This document shows, piece after piece, positions 48,089-60,840 of a stretch of 64,000 bases of DNA. The position numbers were made by a program, and so were the translations under genes. Within the stretch, counting starts at the first letter, position 1. Every line of letters begins with the position of its first letter. The notes under the pieces were generated by a model, which ran no database searches, had not been told where the DNA came from, and worked only from the letters and a program-made list of their open reading frames with translations. Origin of the DNA: Marsupella aquatica. Its lineage: Eukaryota > Marchantiophyta. Location: NCBI GenBank assembly GCA_973895155.1, contig OZ316891.1:26536001-26600000 (forward strand), read 5' to 3'.

Positions 48089-49710
48089 ATGGGGGCGTTC
48101 CTGAGTTTTGCGAGAGCACGCTATGGCGAAGAACAGGAGCGCCTGCAGGCTGCCGAGTGTAGCAGCAAGCGGCAGCGCTTGTCACTGGGATGCCAGGATG
48201 AGCATCAGCAGCTGATTCCTGGACTGCCGGACGAGCTTTCTCTGCAGATTCTGGCCAGGGTGCCACGGGGTAGTCACAAGGTGGTCAGAGCAGTGTGCAG
48301 GGGTTGGCACGAGGTGTTGGCAGGAGACGAAATCTTTGAATTAAGGAAGGAGCTCAAGTTGACCGAGGAGTGGCTGTATGTTTTGGTAAAGGACGAGCAA
48401 GAGAGGCTGGTATGGCACGTTCTCGATCCCATAGAGGGACAATGGACGCGTTTACCACCTATGCCGGAGATGACCCGAGATGACGAAAACAGGGATCCGA
48501 GCTCCTCAGGTCGCGGCTGGTGGACGGCCATCGGGTCCTCTAGCCTCAGAATTTCCGGTCTTTTCAAGGGCTGGTTCAGGCGCAAGGATTTCCTGGACCG
48601 GACTCCATTTTGTGGGTGTTCAGCGGCAGCCATTGATGGCTGCCTGTTCGTGTTGGGAGGGTTTCAACAAGCCTGCGCAATGAAGTGCGTCTGGCGATAT
48701 GATCCACGCACGAACGAATGGACTGAGGCTGCCTCCATGGGAACACCCAGAGCGTATTGTAAAACAGGGTTATTGGATAACAAATTGTTTGCTGTTGGAG
48801 GAGTGAATCGGGGTCGGGGAGGACTGACTCCTCTTCAATCAGCTGAAGTCTATGAGCCCTCGTCTGATTCCTGGACTCCCATTCCTAACATGCCATTTTC
48901 TCGAGCACAGGTGCTTCCCACGGCCTTCTTGGCAGATATGCTGAAGCCCATTGCCACGGGAATGGCTGCTTTTAAGGGGAAATTGTGTGTGCCACAAAGC
49001 CTCTACTCCTGGCCTTTCTTCGTAGACGTTGGAGGTGAGGGGCTCTTCGTTGAGCCGCTTTCTATTTGTGTCAAATGTAGTGGATGATCTGTTTTTATTT
49101 CCTCACTTCGTTTCTCATATCGACAGTCTACTGTGCGTCAGGTGAATGTGGCTCTGTAGTAACATACCGCGTAATTTTCTTTGAAAGAACGTGTGTTTCT
49201 CTCTATCTTATGGCTCTGTCATGGTGCCTTTCTTGTTATTGTACAGGTGAGGTATACGATCCCGTCTCCGACGGATGGGTCGAAATGCCGCAAGGAATGG
49301 GCGATGGATGGCCTGCTCGTCAGGCTGGCACGAAACTTAGTGTTGTTGTGAATGGGCGGTTGTATGCACTAGATCCCACCAGTGCAATGGATGGGAGTAA
49401 GATTAAGATGTATGATTCAGAACATGATTCGTGGAGAGTAGTACTAAGAAAAGTACCGATTCTCCTGGATGTTACCGATTCAGAGTGCCCCTATCTATTA
49501 GCTGGGTTTAGAGGAAGGCTTCATGTGATAACAAAGGATACGAATGACAATATTGCAGTCTTGCGAGCAGACTTCGTAGAACCAGGAGCAGCAACTGGAA
49601 GTACTGGCCATTCAAATCCGACAGACATGGAGGAGGAGGGTTGGGAAACAATTTCCACAAGGAGTTTTGGAATTGTTGAATTAGTGACATGCCAGGTCCT
49701 CGATCTATAA
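48089..49710 (+). CDS. F-box/kelch-repeat protein (At1g22040-like)
   Basis: Two exons, 48089-49034 and 49247-49710, joined in phase by a GT-AG intron, give 1410 nt (469 aa). After a short N terminus beginning MGAFLSF, the F-box lies at about residues 42-86 (LIPGLPDELSLQILARVP, then VRAVCRGWHEVL). At least four kelch blades follow; readable blade cores include DGCLFVLGG, DNKLFAVGG, KGKLCVPQSLYSWPFFVDVG and NGRLYALDP. Length, intron position and sequence order match the Arabidopsis At1g22040 family. The family fold implies a substrate adaptor of an SCF ubiquitin ligase: the F-box binds SKP1 and the kelch propeller binds the target. The target is unknown. The start at 48089 is the family start; upstream in-frame codons lack an ATG. 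Confidence 0.92.
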
Positions 49711-52700
49711 TATGCCAGATACAAGATCCTTCCTAGTACCATCTATAACATTTCTCTGTACCACAGCAGATTTTTTGGTTGCCTCTGTAGAGTATTTGTA
49801 TCACATCGGTATAGTATACTTAACCACTGTAATGATCCTGATTGAGCCTAGTAGGCTGCACATGCTTGCTCTTTTGACAGTTGGGACTAAGTTACGTACA
49901 TTAGTCTCTTGGTATTTAGATGTCATATTCTTATAATTTAGCAAATACGGATGTACAACTGGCAGCCTTTAAGAGTGTTGTCTACTTGTAGATATGGTGG
50001 CATCTATTGTTTTACGATCTCCCTGATATACCACATTATGACTTAAGATCCAAATTCTGGGAATTGTCAAAGATGCCTTTGAGCATGTAGGTTTGGATCA
50101 CTTTCAACTGCGTGGAGCATTTGAAGACCTTTCAATTAAAATCCACGGTCGTAAATTTTCGACTGTGCTTCATGAGATGTATGAATGGGGGAAGATACCA
50201 CTTCTTGCTAATGGTCAGTTCAGTCACGTCATCTGCACTGCAGTGTCCAAGCCTCTAATGGGAATTGGCATGCAAGGATTAATGGACGTGCTGCCCAGGA
50301 GTGTCTGCAATCTTTACTCAAATATGCAGGGGGGCTATGGGTTGAAGGTACAACTGCTTTGATTATATTTCTGGTGCCTTGGAGATGCCAGGGTGGGCAA
50401 AATACGACCCTGAGCCTCAATTTTCTGAAAGCCCCATAAGCTTGACTAAGTATGGTCGGAAGACTACTTTCCTGCTTGTGGAGAGTCCCTTTGTGAATTG
50501 GGTAGGGGAGTTTTATGCCTTTCTCATCAAATCAGGTCGTCTTTCATGATATGAATTTTCTACGGATACGAGTACGCACCAATCTTTATAATCAATTGCT
50601 GCCTTTCTCGAAAGTTATAAGAAATAACGTGATGATGTATGCATTATGTGTACACTTTAGGACCAGTCTATGGAATCTTTTGTCTGCAATCCATTTCATT
50701 GCCAATCATATGTCGCTGCAAATCACTTCAGGAATTTCCCTTTTTTTCTCAAAGGAAATTAACGAACGCATCAGAACGATAGCACCAGCTTGACAATGCT
50801 TGAGCATTTTACACTTGAACTTGAATTGGACAAGGTTAAAAATGCCATTGTAAATGACCCGAGGTTCTTAACTGGTGTTCTCCAACATTCGTTGCTTCTG
50901 ATGAGGGAGTCAGGTGTCGATGGTGTCCTAGGGCTGCAAGCTAGTTTTCTTTCTTTACAACTACTGCAGGTGTCTCCTTCTTGGTCGTGGCCAGTTTACT
51001 CATGAGGATAAGCTGCAACTCTGCAATGTTTGTGCTCTTGGTTGTCTTCTTCACTTTCAATTAGATCGGCTTCGTTTTAAAATTATGTTGGCTTTGCACG
51101 CATAACTGGCGAATGAGCTAGCTTGCCATACTTTTTAATCCAGTTGCATTAATCCAGTACTTCTGTTCTAATCCTGTCCTCGACTTTCATCCGTATGATC
51201 TCTTTTTATTATTGTTATTGATTGAAAGTCCCTCACGTGGACATGCTGCAGCTGTCTCCTGGTGTTTCCCTGTACTTAGTCACTATGGGCTAGGTCAAGG
51301 GCTAGGTCACATTCAGCCCTGTCTCCGAATCTGCGCTAGATGGGGTGGGTTTAATCTGCCCTATCGTGGGCTACTTTAGTTCTTGCAATTTGGGATGAGG
51401 CCTTTGACAAATTAAGGAACTTTTGATTTTGTGGCAGATTCGGAATAACGTCCTACTCTTGTGTAAACGCTAAGGAATTACCAAGTGTGTTCTATATATA
51501 ACTGAAGCGATGCGGTGTTTTAGTTTTCCTGCCTGGACATCAACTGGCAATGAGTTTGAATATGAAAGAAAAGTTGCGATTCTGGTTATTCTCTTTCCAA
51601 TGCAAAACTCAGACGACGGAACACCAACGCAGGAGGATATCAAAGTATCGTCATACAGGTAATTTCACGCTCTTTGCCACGTATTTATTTTTTCCTTGCT
51701 TTTATGGCCGTACGTTTCATCGGCGCTTCCATGGTGTGTCTAAGTTTTCACAGTGGGCACACCTTTCGATCACTGTGTGCTACTTCTGTGTTGTCGTGTG
51801 TCAGAAAGAGCTTCGAGTCAGAAAGGCTCTGGGGGAGGCTGCTTGATCAGATGTTGAGGAAGGCTTGGGATGAGATAGGAATCGAGCAAACTAGCAGTAA
51901 TAGAAGGGGGCAACAAAGCCAAATTTCTCTGATTTCATGCACTGAAAAAGGGTGCTTGTGGTTGGCTCGTCTCCTTGTTCCTGAGGGAATGGAGCCCTTA
52001 TGTCACGCTTTTAGGCCGACAGTAAAGTTTTAGAGGAAGGTAGATACTGTCCCGAGTACTTCATGCAAATCTAGCACGACAGTTACTGGAACACCGACTC
52101 ACTCCTAAGACAGGATGGACGACGCAGTCTCAAAGAGGCAGAGCTAGCAATGGCAGAAATTGGTGAGTACTCTCCTAATCATCGTGGAACATTGATTCAT
52201 TGGAGTTGCTCACTCTAGCTCGTGGACTTTTTTGATTTGGTGTAACTGGACGGAGGTCGGTCCAGATGTGCCTGCAACTGATGCTCCTTGCTTTGAATTT
52301 TTCCCTTTCAGATTTGCCTGGATTGTTCCCCAGCAGAAAGGTCCCGAAGCTTAAACCAGGCCACTGTGAACCGTCAAGCCAAATGTGAGGTAAACTTTCA
52401 CAGAGAAACTGTTGACGGTATTTTTACTAATGTTCAATTTTCTTGCATTCCTGGCAGTCTGCGTCGAGGTGAGCAGAACTTCGTTCCTGGTCTGTAGTTG
52501 TGGCAAGCGCAATGTCCACCATGGTTGCTAGGCAGGTGAACCATATTGTAGACTGACAAATTACGGGATGGAAGCTGCCAAAGTATGAACACATTTGATT
52601 AATCATAAATACATACACAAATACAACCCCAATCCATCTGACAGCAGCAACCTGTGAAGTATCATCCTCATGACGCAAAACAGTGGGAGCTATCTTCACC

Positions 52701-53320
52701 CAATTGCAAACGGTAAGAAACAAAATGTCTACGAAGAGACCTAAACACCATTTGTGATACTGTCAGCGACGATGAGTACAATTCCAAGGCCGGCGACTGG
52801 TCAGGTAGCTGCAGCTCCAGCAACTTATCTGCAAATTGATTGTCAAGAAGCAAAAGGTTAATGCCCATAATGGCTGTAGAATTGCAGTGGCCATTAGCTG
52901 AGTTGGCGACCTACTGGTGTGAGACAGTCACCCAAGAAATCATTCCGCTGCCAATTTTGATCTTCAGGGTGCGAAACGAGCAATGGTGGTTGGGGTCTAC
53001 CTATGTTGTCGTACAGGTTGGCTGATAAGACGAGGGTTTGGATAGGCCGCTGCAATGTGATCGGGTATGTGTTATTGAGCCATGACCAACAGCACTAGTA
53101 GTAGTAGCTTAAGAACAGCTCAACGAAGCACGAGATGCCCAACGCAAAGACCGGAAATCAGTAATCCACCATACTCATAGAGAGATCAGAAAATTCAGCG
53201 TGACGGACTCCTCTCTCCATCTTCGAAGGCAGGAGTTTACTTGATTGGGGGAGGCTTTATTCGGCCAAATTTTGCAACTAATCTAGTGTCAGTGGGATTA
53301 CTCTCTCCATATCTGGGGAC
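49711..53320. other. Intergenic region after the F-box gene
   Basis: 49711 to about 49950 is probably 3' UTR. Beyond it, open frames at 50093-50362, 50790-51005 and 51674-52033 have plausible protein composition but no recognised family, and no splice pattern joins them convincingly. I see no repeats of note. Confidence 0.45.
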
Positions 53321-53324
53321 ACTT

Positions 53325-53660
53325 CATGGGCTTTCCATCTGTGTATCGGATATTTCTATGTTAAGCACGTGACCAAGACACATTGCTCAATACCCACTGG
53401 AGGAACATAACAGGGAACAACGTGTGCACAAGATAATCATTGCCACTGCCACCGTCCAAACGGAGTCGAGCTTTCTAGAGTTACTTTCAGTTGTAGGTCA
53501 ATCGTCGGGCATTCATCTTGGGCAATCTATTCCAGGAATGCCTCTCTCGTCCACTTTAAACAGCCAATTTCTCAAGATCGCTGCATGAGACTGTAGCTCG
53601 TACAGCCCAGTTGATGATGACCAGTAGTGGACCAGAGGAGGTTGGTTTTAGGGCCTGTAG
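53325..53660 (+). repeat. Segmental duplication, copy A (left of the LRR gene)
   Basis: 53331-53510 matches 59958-60140, sharing CCATCTGTGTAT, TTGCTCAAT-CCCACTGGAG and CCACTGCCACCGTCC. 53560-53640 matches about 60725-60835, sharing GATC-CTGCATGAGA, TAGCTCGTACA and AGTGGACCA. Same orientation in both copies. Confidence 0.8.
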
Positions 53661-53945
53661 TCGATGATGAGGAGCAGAGGGGTTTTTAGGGACTCTAGTC
53701 ATATTCCTCGTCATGAACTAGCTGTACAGCCCAGTTGATCATGACCAGTAGTGGACCAGAGGAGGTTTGTTTTAGGGAGGTTTGTTTTAGGGCTTCTAGT
53801 CATAAGACTCATCAAGGACGTCCTATGCTCAACCAAGGCTTTTCAGTTCTTAGCTTAGTAGTATCTTAGTTCTATGACTCCAGGGCTCAACCAGGCTTTT
53901 CAGCTCGTAGCTTACTAGTATTTTAGTTCTATTCTGCTTGGGATT
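53600..53945. repeat. Local tandem duplications of 124 bp and about 58 bp
   Basis: TACAGCCCAGTTGAT-ATGACC starts at 53601 and 53725. A separate pair beginning GCTCAACCA-GGCTTTTCAG lies at 53827 and 53885. Confidence 0.8.
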
Positions 53946-54059
53946 CTGAGTGGGATTCTCAGGCTTTTTTTGGCTGTTTGGTGATTTACTGTGGAGCTCT
54001 ACAAGGCTTCTCAGTAGGGTTTTACTTCTTTTGCTAATGTGGGATACTCAGCAACCAAT

Positions 54060-54180
54060 AGTATTACAAACTACTCTCCCTCCCCGCACACATTCTCACC
54101 TCCACATCTCCAGGGATTGAACCTGAGACCTCTCCGTTCCAGGCTTGCCATCTGATATCCAAATACACAGTTCATCTCCT
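54060..54180 (-). repeat. Possible tRNA-derived SINE fragment
   Basis: On the minus strand the phrase GGTCTCAGGTTCAATCCCTGG contains a good RNA polymerase III B-box (GGTTCAATCCC). TGGCAAGCCTGG about 20 bases upstream is a weak A-box. A-to-B spacing is shorter than in tRNAs, and no poly-A tail or flanking duplication was found. Confidence 0.25.
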
Positions 54181-54697
54181 TTCTTTTGAGCACTTTAAGT
54201 GACGAATGGTGGAGAGGAGGCGCAGAGGCAAGTAAAATTCCGATGGATGTGGGGAGGCACAAGGGCGATTCACAATCTAATCTCACACCATACCGTTTGG
54301 TATGCTGGCTCCACATTACCGGCAGTATTCTACACACTGGGTCGTGTATTAAGCTATTGGAGCTAGTTGCGTGTCTGAAACCCAGCAGCTTCTAAGGTAC
54401 CCACAGTTGATAAGGAATAATTACAGTAATGGGGTTATGGACAAAGCTCCTGAGCTCGTTAAGTAGTGTTCCTGTGTATGATTGTAACCTACGTTTGTTA
54501 CAAACTTTTGTTATACTTTCTACTAGCCTCAATGCCTGAGCTTTGCTACAAACTAGATGGTGATTACAATAGTGCCCATTTTGAGTTCCACCCCAACTTA
54601 GAGTCACACTTCTTCGAATGTACAGTTAACTTACAACAATCCAAAACATATGTGCAGATATTTCTATGACGGAAGGAATGGGGCATTCACAGTCAAA

Positions 54698-54770
54698 CAA
54701 GTCCTTCCTAAAGTCGGTCTGAGGTGGTGGCAACAAGTCCTTCCTAAAGTCGGTCTGAGGTGGTGGCTGC
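54698..54770. repeat. 36-bp tandem duplication
   Basis: CAAGTCCTTCCTAAAGTCGG followed by TCTGAGGTGGTGG is perfectly repeated at 54698 and 54734. Confidence 0.9.
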
Positions 54771-55621
54771 TGTAGACCGTTAACACCACGGATGCCAGCC
54801 CAAGAAAATTCAACAAAGTGTTGGCTTCTCGAGAAAGTCAAAAAGGATTTCGTGCTGGTCTTCGTCCAGCAAATACCTCACAATCCCAATAATGCTTCAA
54901 TGGCTCTTTAAAGATCGGTGGTGCCAAGCAAATCTCTCTCGTGTGCGCAAAGTGGGCTCCAAGATGAGATCCTAGAGTCTTTCCTAGCGAGGTTTCAGTT
55001 GTTCATAATCTGAAAGGATCTCTTCATTGCGAAGTATAATCTCAGGTCGATCCAGAAGCTCGGCATTCTATAGGCCTGAGCTGTACGTCCCTGTTTGGTA
55101 GATACTTTTTTTTCTTTTGCCTTTTGAGCCTTTTGTGGACCAAGAATCACTTTCTGACAGATTGATTGATAGCTTTCTGTTCACCAAGTGGACGTAATTG
55201 ATTTGCTGTCTGATCACTGCTGGGTTTATATGTATACATGCGTATTGAATATCGTCTTAGTCTCCGTCTCAGTGGATTTGGTTGTCCACTGTGATGCCAG
55301 CTTGCCAGCAGTTGGGGGCGTGGCAGCCTATACATCAGTGATCGATTGTCTCCAAGTTGAAGCTCGACAATCTTCCCTGGGGATGAAAGTCTACTTCCGT
55401 CTGAGTCTGAGGGTGAGTCTCAGGCCAGGACACGCTAACGTGTCCGCAACAAATTACCCTGCATGGGGAACTGAAATGGTGCAGTATTGAGTCGTTTCCC
55501 AGCTTGGAAATCGAGATAATATAGCCTTAATAGCTAGCTTGGATGCATCGTGGTCATCTCGAATACATACATCCCTGGCCAGGAACTCACGTGATCTGGA
55601 GTTTCGTTCAGTTCAGTGAAG

Positions 55622-58600
55622 ATGGGCGTCATAAGTCCCGAAGTCTTGGTAGCCAAAGTCATTCTGCTCATCCTATACCTCGATTGCCTCGCTACTTGTT
55701 CAGATCTTTCTCGCAGAGAATTTATTGGCGTTCACGGGGGTGGTCACATCAGGGCACCTCATGAGCGACGAGGGTTTCGTCGGCAAGCGGGCCACGCAGC
55801 CCCAAGGAGAAGCAGACCGTCCTATCTTGAGGTCAGCCAATCGCAGGTGAACGTTAGTTCTACGGAAGCTGAGTTGCTCTTAGCGTTTCGGAACGGGGTC
55901 GCTTACGATCCCTTCAATTCCCTCTCTGGTTGGAACAGAAACAACACCTCAAACTATTGTAACTGGGCCGGTGTACAGTGCAGCAACAGCAGCAGCTCGA
56001 TCGGACAAGTGATTGCTCTCCACCTCTCGGGATATGCGCTGGTGGGGACTATTTCTCCCTCTCTAGGTGGTCTGCAATTCCTGCAGTCACTGGATCTTTC
56101 GGAGAATTTCTTTGGAGGAGGCATTCCAATCAGCATCGCCAACTGTTCCAACCTGAACGTCCTGGACCTGTCACAAAACTTGGTGAGTGGCATTATCCCC
56201 ACAGAACTGGCGGCACTGTCAAATCTGCAGGAGCTGAACTTGTCCGGGAATGTGTTGGAAGGTGCTATTGCTCCGTCATTTTCGAATCTATCAGCCCTGA
56301 GAGTCCTAGACCCGGAATACAATCAGCTCCAAGGTGATATTATGTCGTTGGCCTGGGGTGGATTTGGAAAATTAGAGACCCTCAATCTGGACTCCAATAT
56401 GATTACCGGTGCTATTCCAGAGTCATTGGGTAATTGCACCAGTTTGATTGATTTGTATCTGTCGAACAACAACTTCTCTGGGCTGGTCACAAATATGTTT
56501 GGAGGGCTGAAAGCCCTTCGTTCCCTTTGGCTCCGCCAGAATTTTCTTGTAGGAGGGATCCCCGACGATCTGGGAAGTTTACGGCAGCTCACGGTTCTGT
56601 CCCTCAGTGAAAATTGTTACACAGGGTCTATACCTGCCTCTCTGGTCAACTGCTCTTCACTGACTGATTTAAGTTTGTACCTGAACCAGTTGAGTGGACA
56701 ATTACCCGCTAATATTGGCATGTTGTCTCAGCTCCAGTACCTATACTTGTGGGGTAACAGTTTCACAGGTGTCATCCCTTCAAGCCTGTTAAACTGCACC
56801 TCTCTGACTGAGATCTTCATCAACATCAATTTCTTCAGTGGGGAGATTCCGGAGGCACTGGGTAGTTCGCTAAGCAACCTGCAAATACTTGATCTCCGCA
56901 TGAACAGTTTCCAAGGTGCAATTCCCGCCTCTCTCAGCAACATCTCCCATCTTCGGAAATTGTTGCTCCCTCTCAACCAGTTCACTGGCGAAATTCCTCG
57001 CGAGCTTGGGCTCCTTAAGAACTTGACAAAATTGGATCTCGCGAGCAACTTTCTTGTGGGTCAGATTCCTCCTGATCTTGGGAATTTAGCTAACGTGATC
57101 TCCCTTAACCTGGCAACAAATCAACTTGTTGGCCACATTCCCCCTTCTCTCGGTCAACTCGCCAACCTACAAGGACTGAACCTGTCTAATAACTATTTGA
57201 CAGGGGGCATTCCACGTGAGCTATCTCATTGTACTAAGCTTTTTATGGTGGACTTGAGAGGAAATGTTCTCACTGGTAGCCTCCCGGACGAGATTGGAAA
57301 CCTGATGGCCTTGAATCGACTGTATCTGAACAATAACCAATTCACAGGCTCAATATCACCCGTTTTCGGACAGAGCTCGGCAAACCTCATCGAAATAAAT
57401 GTAGCCTACAACAGTTTCAGCGGTGTCATTGCCGGGTTCGACTTTGGGACTCTGCGAAATCTTCAGCTGAGCTTGGACATGTCTCACAATTTTTTTTCGG
57501 GGGCCCTAACGTCAGGGATTGGAGCACTCGAGGCCGTTCAGAATATCAACTTGTCTTTCAATGCCTTTTCAGGTAAATCGCAGTGTTTTCATACGCATTT
57601 TGTGCTTGTGATCGGGACTACAGCGCCCGCGGCATTCCCCCGAGTTATTGAATGAGAACCTGAATGATGAGGAGAGGAAAGTCCAGGGACGGTTACTGCA
57701 GTGTCGCAATGGGATGTCAATTTAGCAAAAAGTTCGCGATGTTAAGAATCAATTTGCAGTTGTATTGACAGCGTCCAGTGAAATGATAGATGTTGGAATT
57801 CTTTAGTAGACAATACGCGACAGACCCGAATGGAACAAGCGAGGAAAGAAGAATTTTGCAGTTTCATGGAGAGGGTTGAGTGAAACAACAGGTGACTGCT
57901 TGAATTCTTTCGTAAACATATGCGGCAGACTGAATGGAAGTGGAGAGGAGCAAAATATGCCCTCCTTCGAGCTCGAGTGGAAATTCGAGCTAGTAGTGCA
58001 CATTTGCTTGCTTTAATTTCTGGAAGGCCGTGTTCTGAAATAGTAGCCAGGCAGCTTGGAGTGAATCCGGGCAGAAGTTTAACTGACTGCAATAGAAATC
58101 AGGCTCAGTATATAGCACGCGACCAACTATTGGTTTTGCACAGCATTTTTAGAGTACAGCGTCTCCAGCCAGGGTCCGAGTGATCGAGTCACTTCCCGGC
58201 AGCCATGGCCTCCAATGTTTTCCGGGGAGGAGAATTTAAAAGCTCATAAGCTGAACCTGAGAAGTCATTCCGACGGCGTACTGAAGGAGAGGGATTTCAT
58301 CATGACTGTCTACCGTACTTTGTTTGACAACGATTCTGGATGCTCCCCCTGTTTCCGTGTTCTTGTAGAGTAAGTTAAAAATATCATGAAACAGGTGTTT
58401 CAATTGATCATTTGTTCCGATCTCACAGCGAAATTGGTAACAGAAAAATGTCCATGATGATGATCGTGCTGCAGGTCCGATCCCGGAGGCCTTCAGCCAA
58501 TGCGTCGGTCTGCAATCATTGGACCTCTCGTCCAACAACCTGGACGGCCAAATCCCTGAATCACTCACCACTCTGCAGCACTTGGTCTTCTTCAACGTCT

Positions 58601-58842
58601 CATTCAACAACCTGAGCGGCCCCATTCCGTTTGGTTCTTTCAACGACGGATCGCTCGGAAACGCTGATCTCTGCGGCTCATTGCTCCCCAACAAGTGCGA
58701 CTCGTCCTGCAACGGCATGGGTCGTCACCGGCTGTGGATGGTGATCATCCCTGTTGTGGCTGCCGGAATTGTCGGTTGCGTGGCTGTAGCTGCAATCCGG
58801 TTCCTCCTCATTGCGAAAAGGGGCAATTCGAATCTACGGTAA
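55622..58842 (+). CDS. LRR receptor-like protein lacking a kinase domain
   Basis: Two exons, 55622-57572 and 58475-58842, in phase across a 902-bp GT-AG intron, give 2319 nt (772 aa). A signal-type hydrophobic stretch (residues about 10-25) precedes an unusual basic linker rich in Arg, Gly and His (about 30-70). The LRR N-terminal cap follows (ELLLAFRNGVAYDPFNSLSG, then W, N-Y-C-N-W-A-G-V-Q-C). About 20 plant-type extracellular LRRs (LxxLxLxxNxLxGxIP) follow, then FNNLSGPIPFGSF, a C-cap (NADLCG), a transmembrane helix (MVIIPVVAAGIVGCVAVAAI) and a short basic tail ending at TAA. The ectodomain resembles LRR-XII/FLS2-EFR-like receptors. A full receptor kinase would continue for about 300 residues; here the tail stops after about 13. 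It is either a genuine receptor-like protein that signals through a co-receptor or a truncated kinase. The start is the first ATG in frame. Confidence 0.88.
57765..57960. repeat. Diverged tandem duplication inside the LRR gene intron
   Basis: Two adjacent units of about 110 bp share CAGTGAAA/GAGTGAAAC, TTGAATTCTTT-GTA-AC and GCGGCAGAC-GAATGGAA variants. This partly explains the long 902-bp intron. Confidence 0.65.
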
Positions 58843-59221
58843 CACGGCATTGTGGGCAATCATGCTCCGAAAAGAGGGCTTGAGCTCGACCTTTGAGGGG
58901 CTAATGTCCTGATAAGAGGGCGTTAATATACACTTAAAGGACCAATACGTTTTTTGATTTTAACTACCTTTTGTTAAAATTGAGAAATTTCATATTGCCC
59001 TGATCCAAATGTGCTTTTCTCCACAGTGCACCAAAAACTGCAAAGAGAAAAATCACGAAGGGCAGTAAGAGTGGCATAATGATTTGCACCGTCCAGCCCT
59101 GCCCTTTGTGAGCAATTTCATGAGAGATGGAGGGGTTGAGCTTGGTTGACATCGATCGAGGCCGTCACGAATGGTTTCAGTGGTGCATGTTGTGGTGAAA
59201 ACCGTATCCAATAATGCCTGG

Positions 59222-59536
59222 GACACCTTCCTGAAGTCTACTGCACCCCTACAAGATACCAGATAGCTCATGAAATCTATCGCTTGACCTGGTCAAGACC
59301 AAAAGCATTTAACAGGGCATCAGTCACAATGCAAAATACATCATTGCTCATTGTAGTTTTTGGCGAACAGAAAGATGTGCAAGCAAGCTGGTAGTGGGAG
59401 CTCCAGCCCTGGGTTCATATAAAATCTTCCAGTGGTTCGTTTAATTATTTGTGGGACCAAGCTGTGACATGACCCGGGTTGAATCAAGGTTGCAACCTGG
59501 TATTCTGTAGGGGTGCAGTTGACTTCAGGAAGGTGT
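59222..59536. repeat. Inverted repeat, arms of about 40 bp
   Basis: Arm 59222-59262 (ACACCTTCCTGAAGTC, then ACTGCACCCCTACA) is the near-perfect inverse of 59497-59536 (TGTAGGGGTGCAGT, then GACTTCAGGAAGGTGT). About three mismatches and a loop of about 235 bp. It could form a hairpin RNA if transcribed. Confidence 0.75.
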
Positions 59537-59954
59537 GGTACATACCCATCTAGTGTCCAAGTTTTACCTCAACCTGTTGAAAGTCTTAATCAATGATCAA
59601 CCGGACCTGAATGTAGTTGCGAGCTATTGAATTTAGCAGAATCTGACAAGCTGAGAATTGAACTATAGATGGGAAGATTTCATTCTGGATGGGAGATGGA
59701 GATTACCTGGTGCACTCCGTCCCTTTCACAAGTGAACGCTTCGCCTTATAACCTTTGACTCTAGCTTTGCAGCGGCTCCGCTAGTGCCGAGAGATCGATC
59801 ACCTAGGTGTCTCACGTTACAAATCTGAGAACGTTTAGCTAGGAGCTAGTGTCTCTCAAGGTCACACTCCATAAGTGCGAACCCTGGTCCTATATATCCT
59901 GCCAAATCTCTCGATTCAAGTGACGATGGGACTAAAAGCTGTTCATGTCCGGTA

Positions 59955-60840
59955 TGAGCTTCCCATCTGTGTATGGAATATTTATATGTTACACACCTGA
60001 TCAAGACATATTGCTCAATTCCCACTGGAGTAAGACAACAGGGAAAAACGTGCGCACAAGGTGATCTTTCCACTGCCACCGTCCCCCTTTAAAGCAGGAG
60101 TTGAATTTTCGAGAGTTAGTTTCAGTTGTCGCTCAAATGAGTCTGATTGACCAATTAGTTCTCTGTGCACACTCTGTTAGTATCCCCTTCGCTCGCAAGA
60201 TCAAGCGATTAAAGAGTTGCTAAGCCAAGAATGATGTGAACAACAATCTCTCAGACTGGCCTTTGATCTAGAAACGGAATAAATCAACTCGGCCCTTCTC
60301 TTTGATCTCATTGTGACATGGACATGCTAAAATCCTGAATACGAGTCATTCTTTTCAATCACTGATGTCTGATCTCACCGCAGTTGATCACATCAGAAAC
60401 ACTTCTTCATGGAATTCAAAGGTTGAAATTTCAGCTGAAGGAGTCTGCTCATGCCCAATCTTTAGGCCCCAGAAATTTCGTTTGTAGATATGAAGCTCTT
60501 TATTATGGGGACCTGGGAGAGAATTGGACGGACAACAGAATGCACCTAGCTGGCGGAGAGCAGAACGCACTCCACCGCCTGGAGGAGGCACTGTCTCTTT
60601 GACTCTTTGTCGGTCATTACTCCAACTGAAGCAATATCAAGAGTTGTCGAAATGAAAGCCCTCGGGCAGGCAGCCCTAAGTATTCATCTTGGACTATTCC
60701 CTTCAAGGAGGCCTTTCCTTTACACGTTCAACTAATTTCTGAAGATCACTGCATGAGATTGTCACGAAAGTCCTGCGCCGATGACCACTATAGCTCGTAC
60801 ATACCAACAATGACGACCAACAGTGGACCACAGTCAGCAA
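59955..60840 (+). repeat. Segmental duplication, copy B (right of the LRR gene)
   Basis: Matches 53325-53660 in two blocks, 59958-60140 and about 60675-60835, in the same orientation. About 540 bp between the blocks is absent from copy A. Confidence 0.78.
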
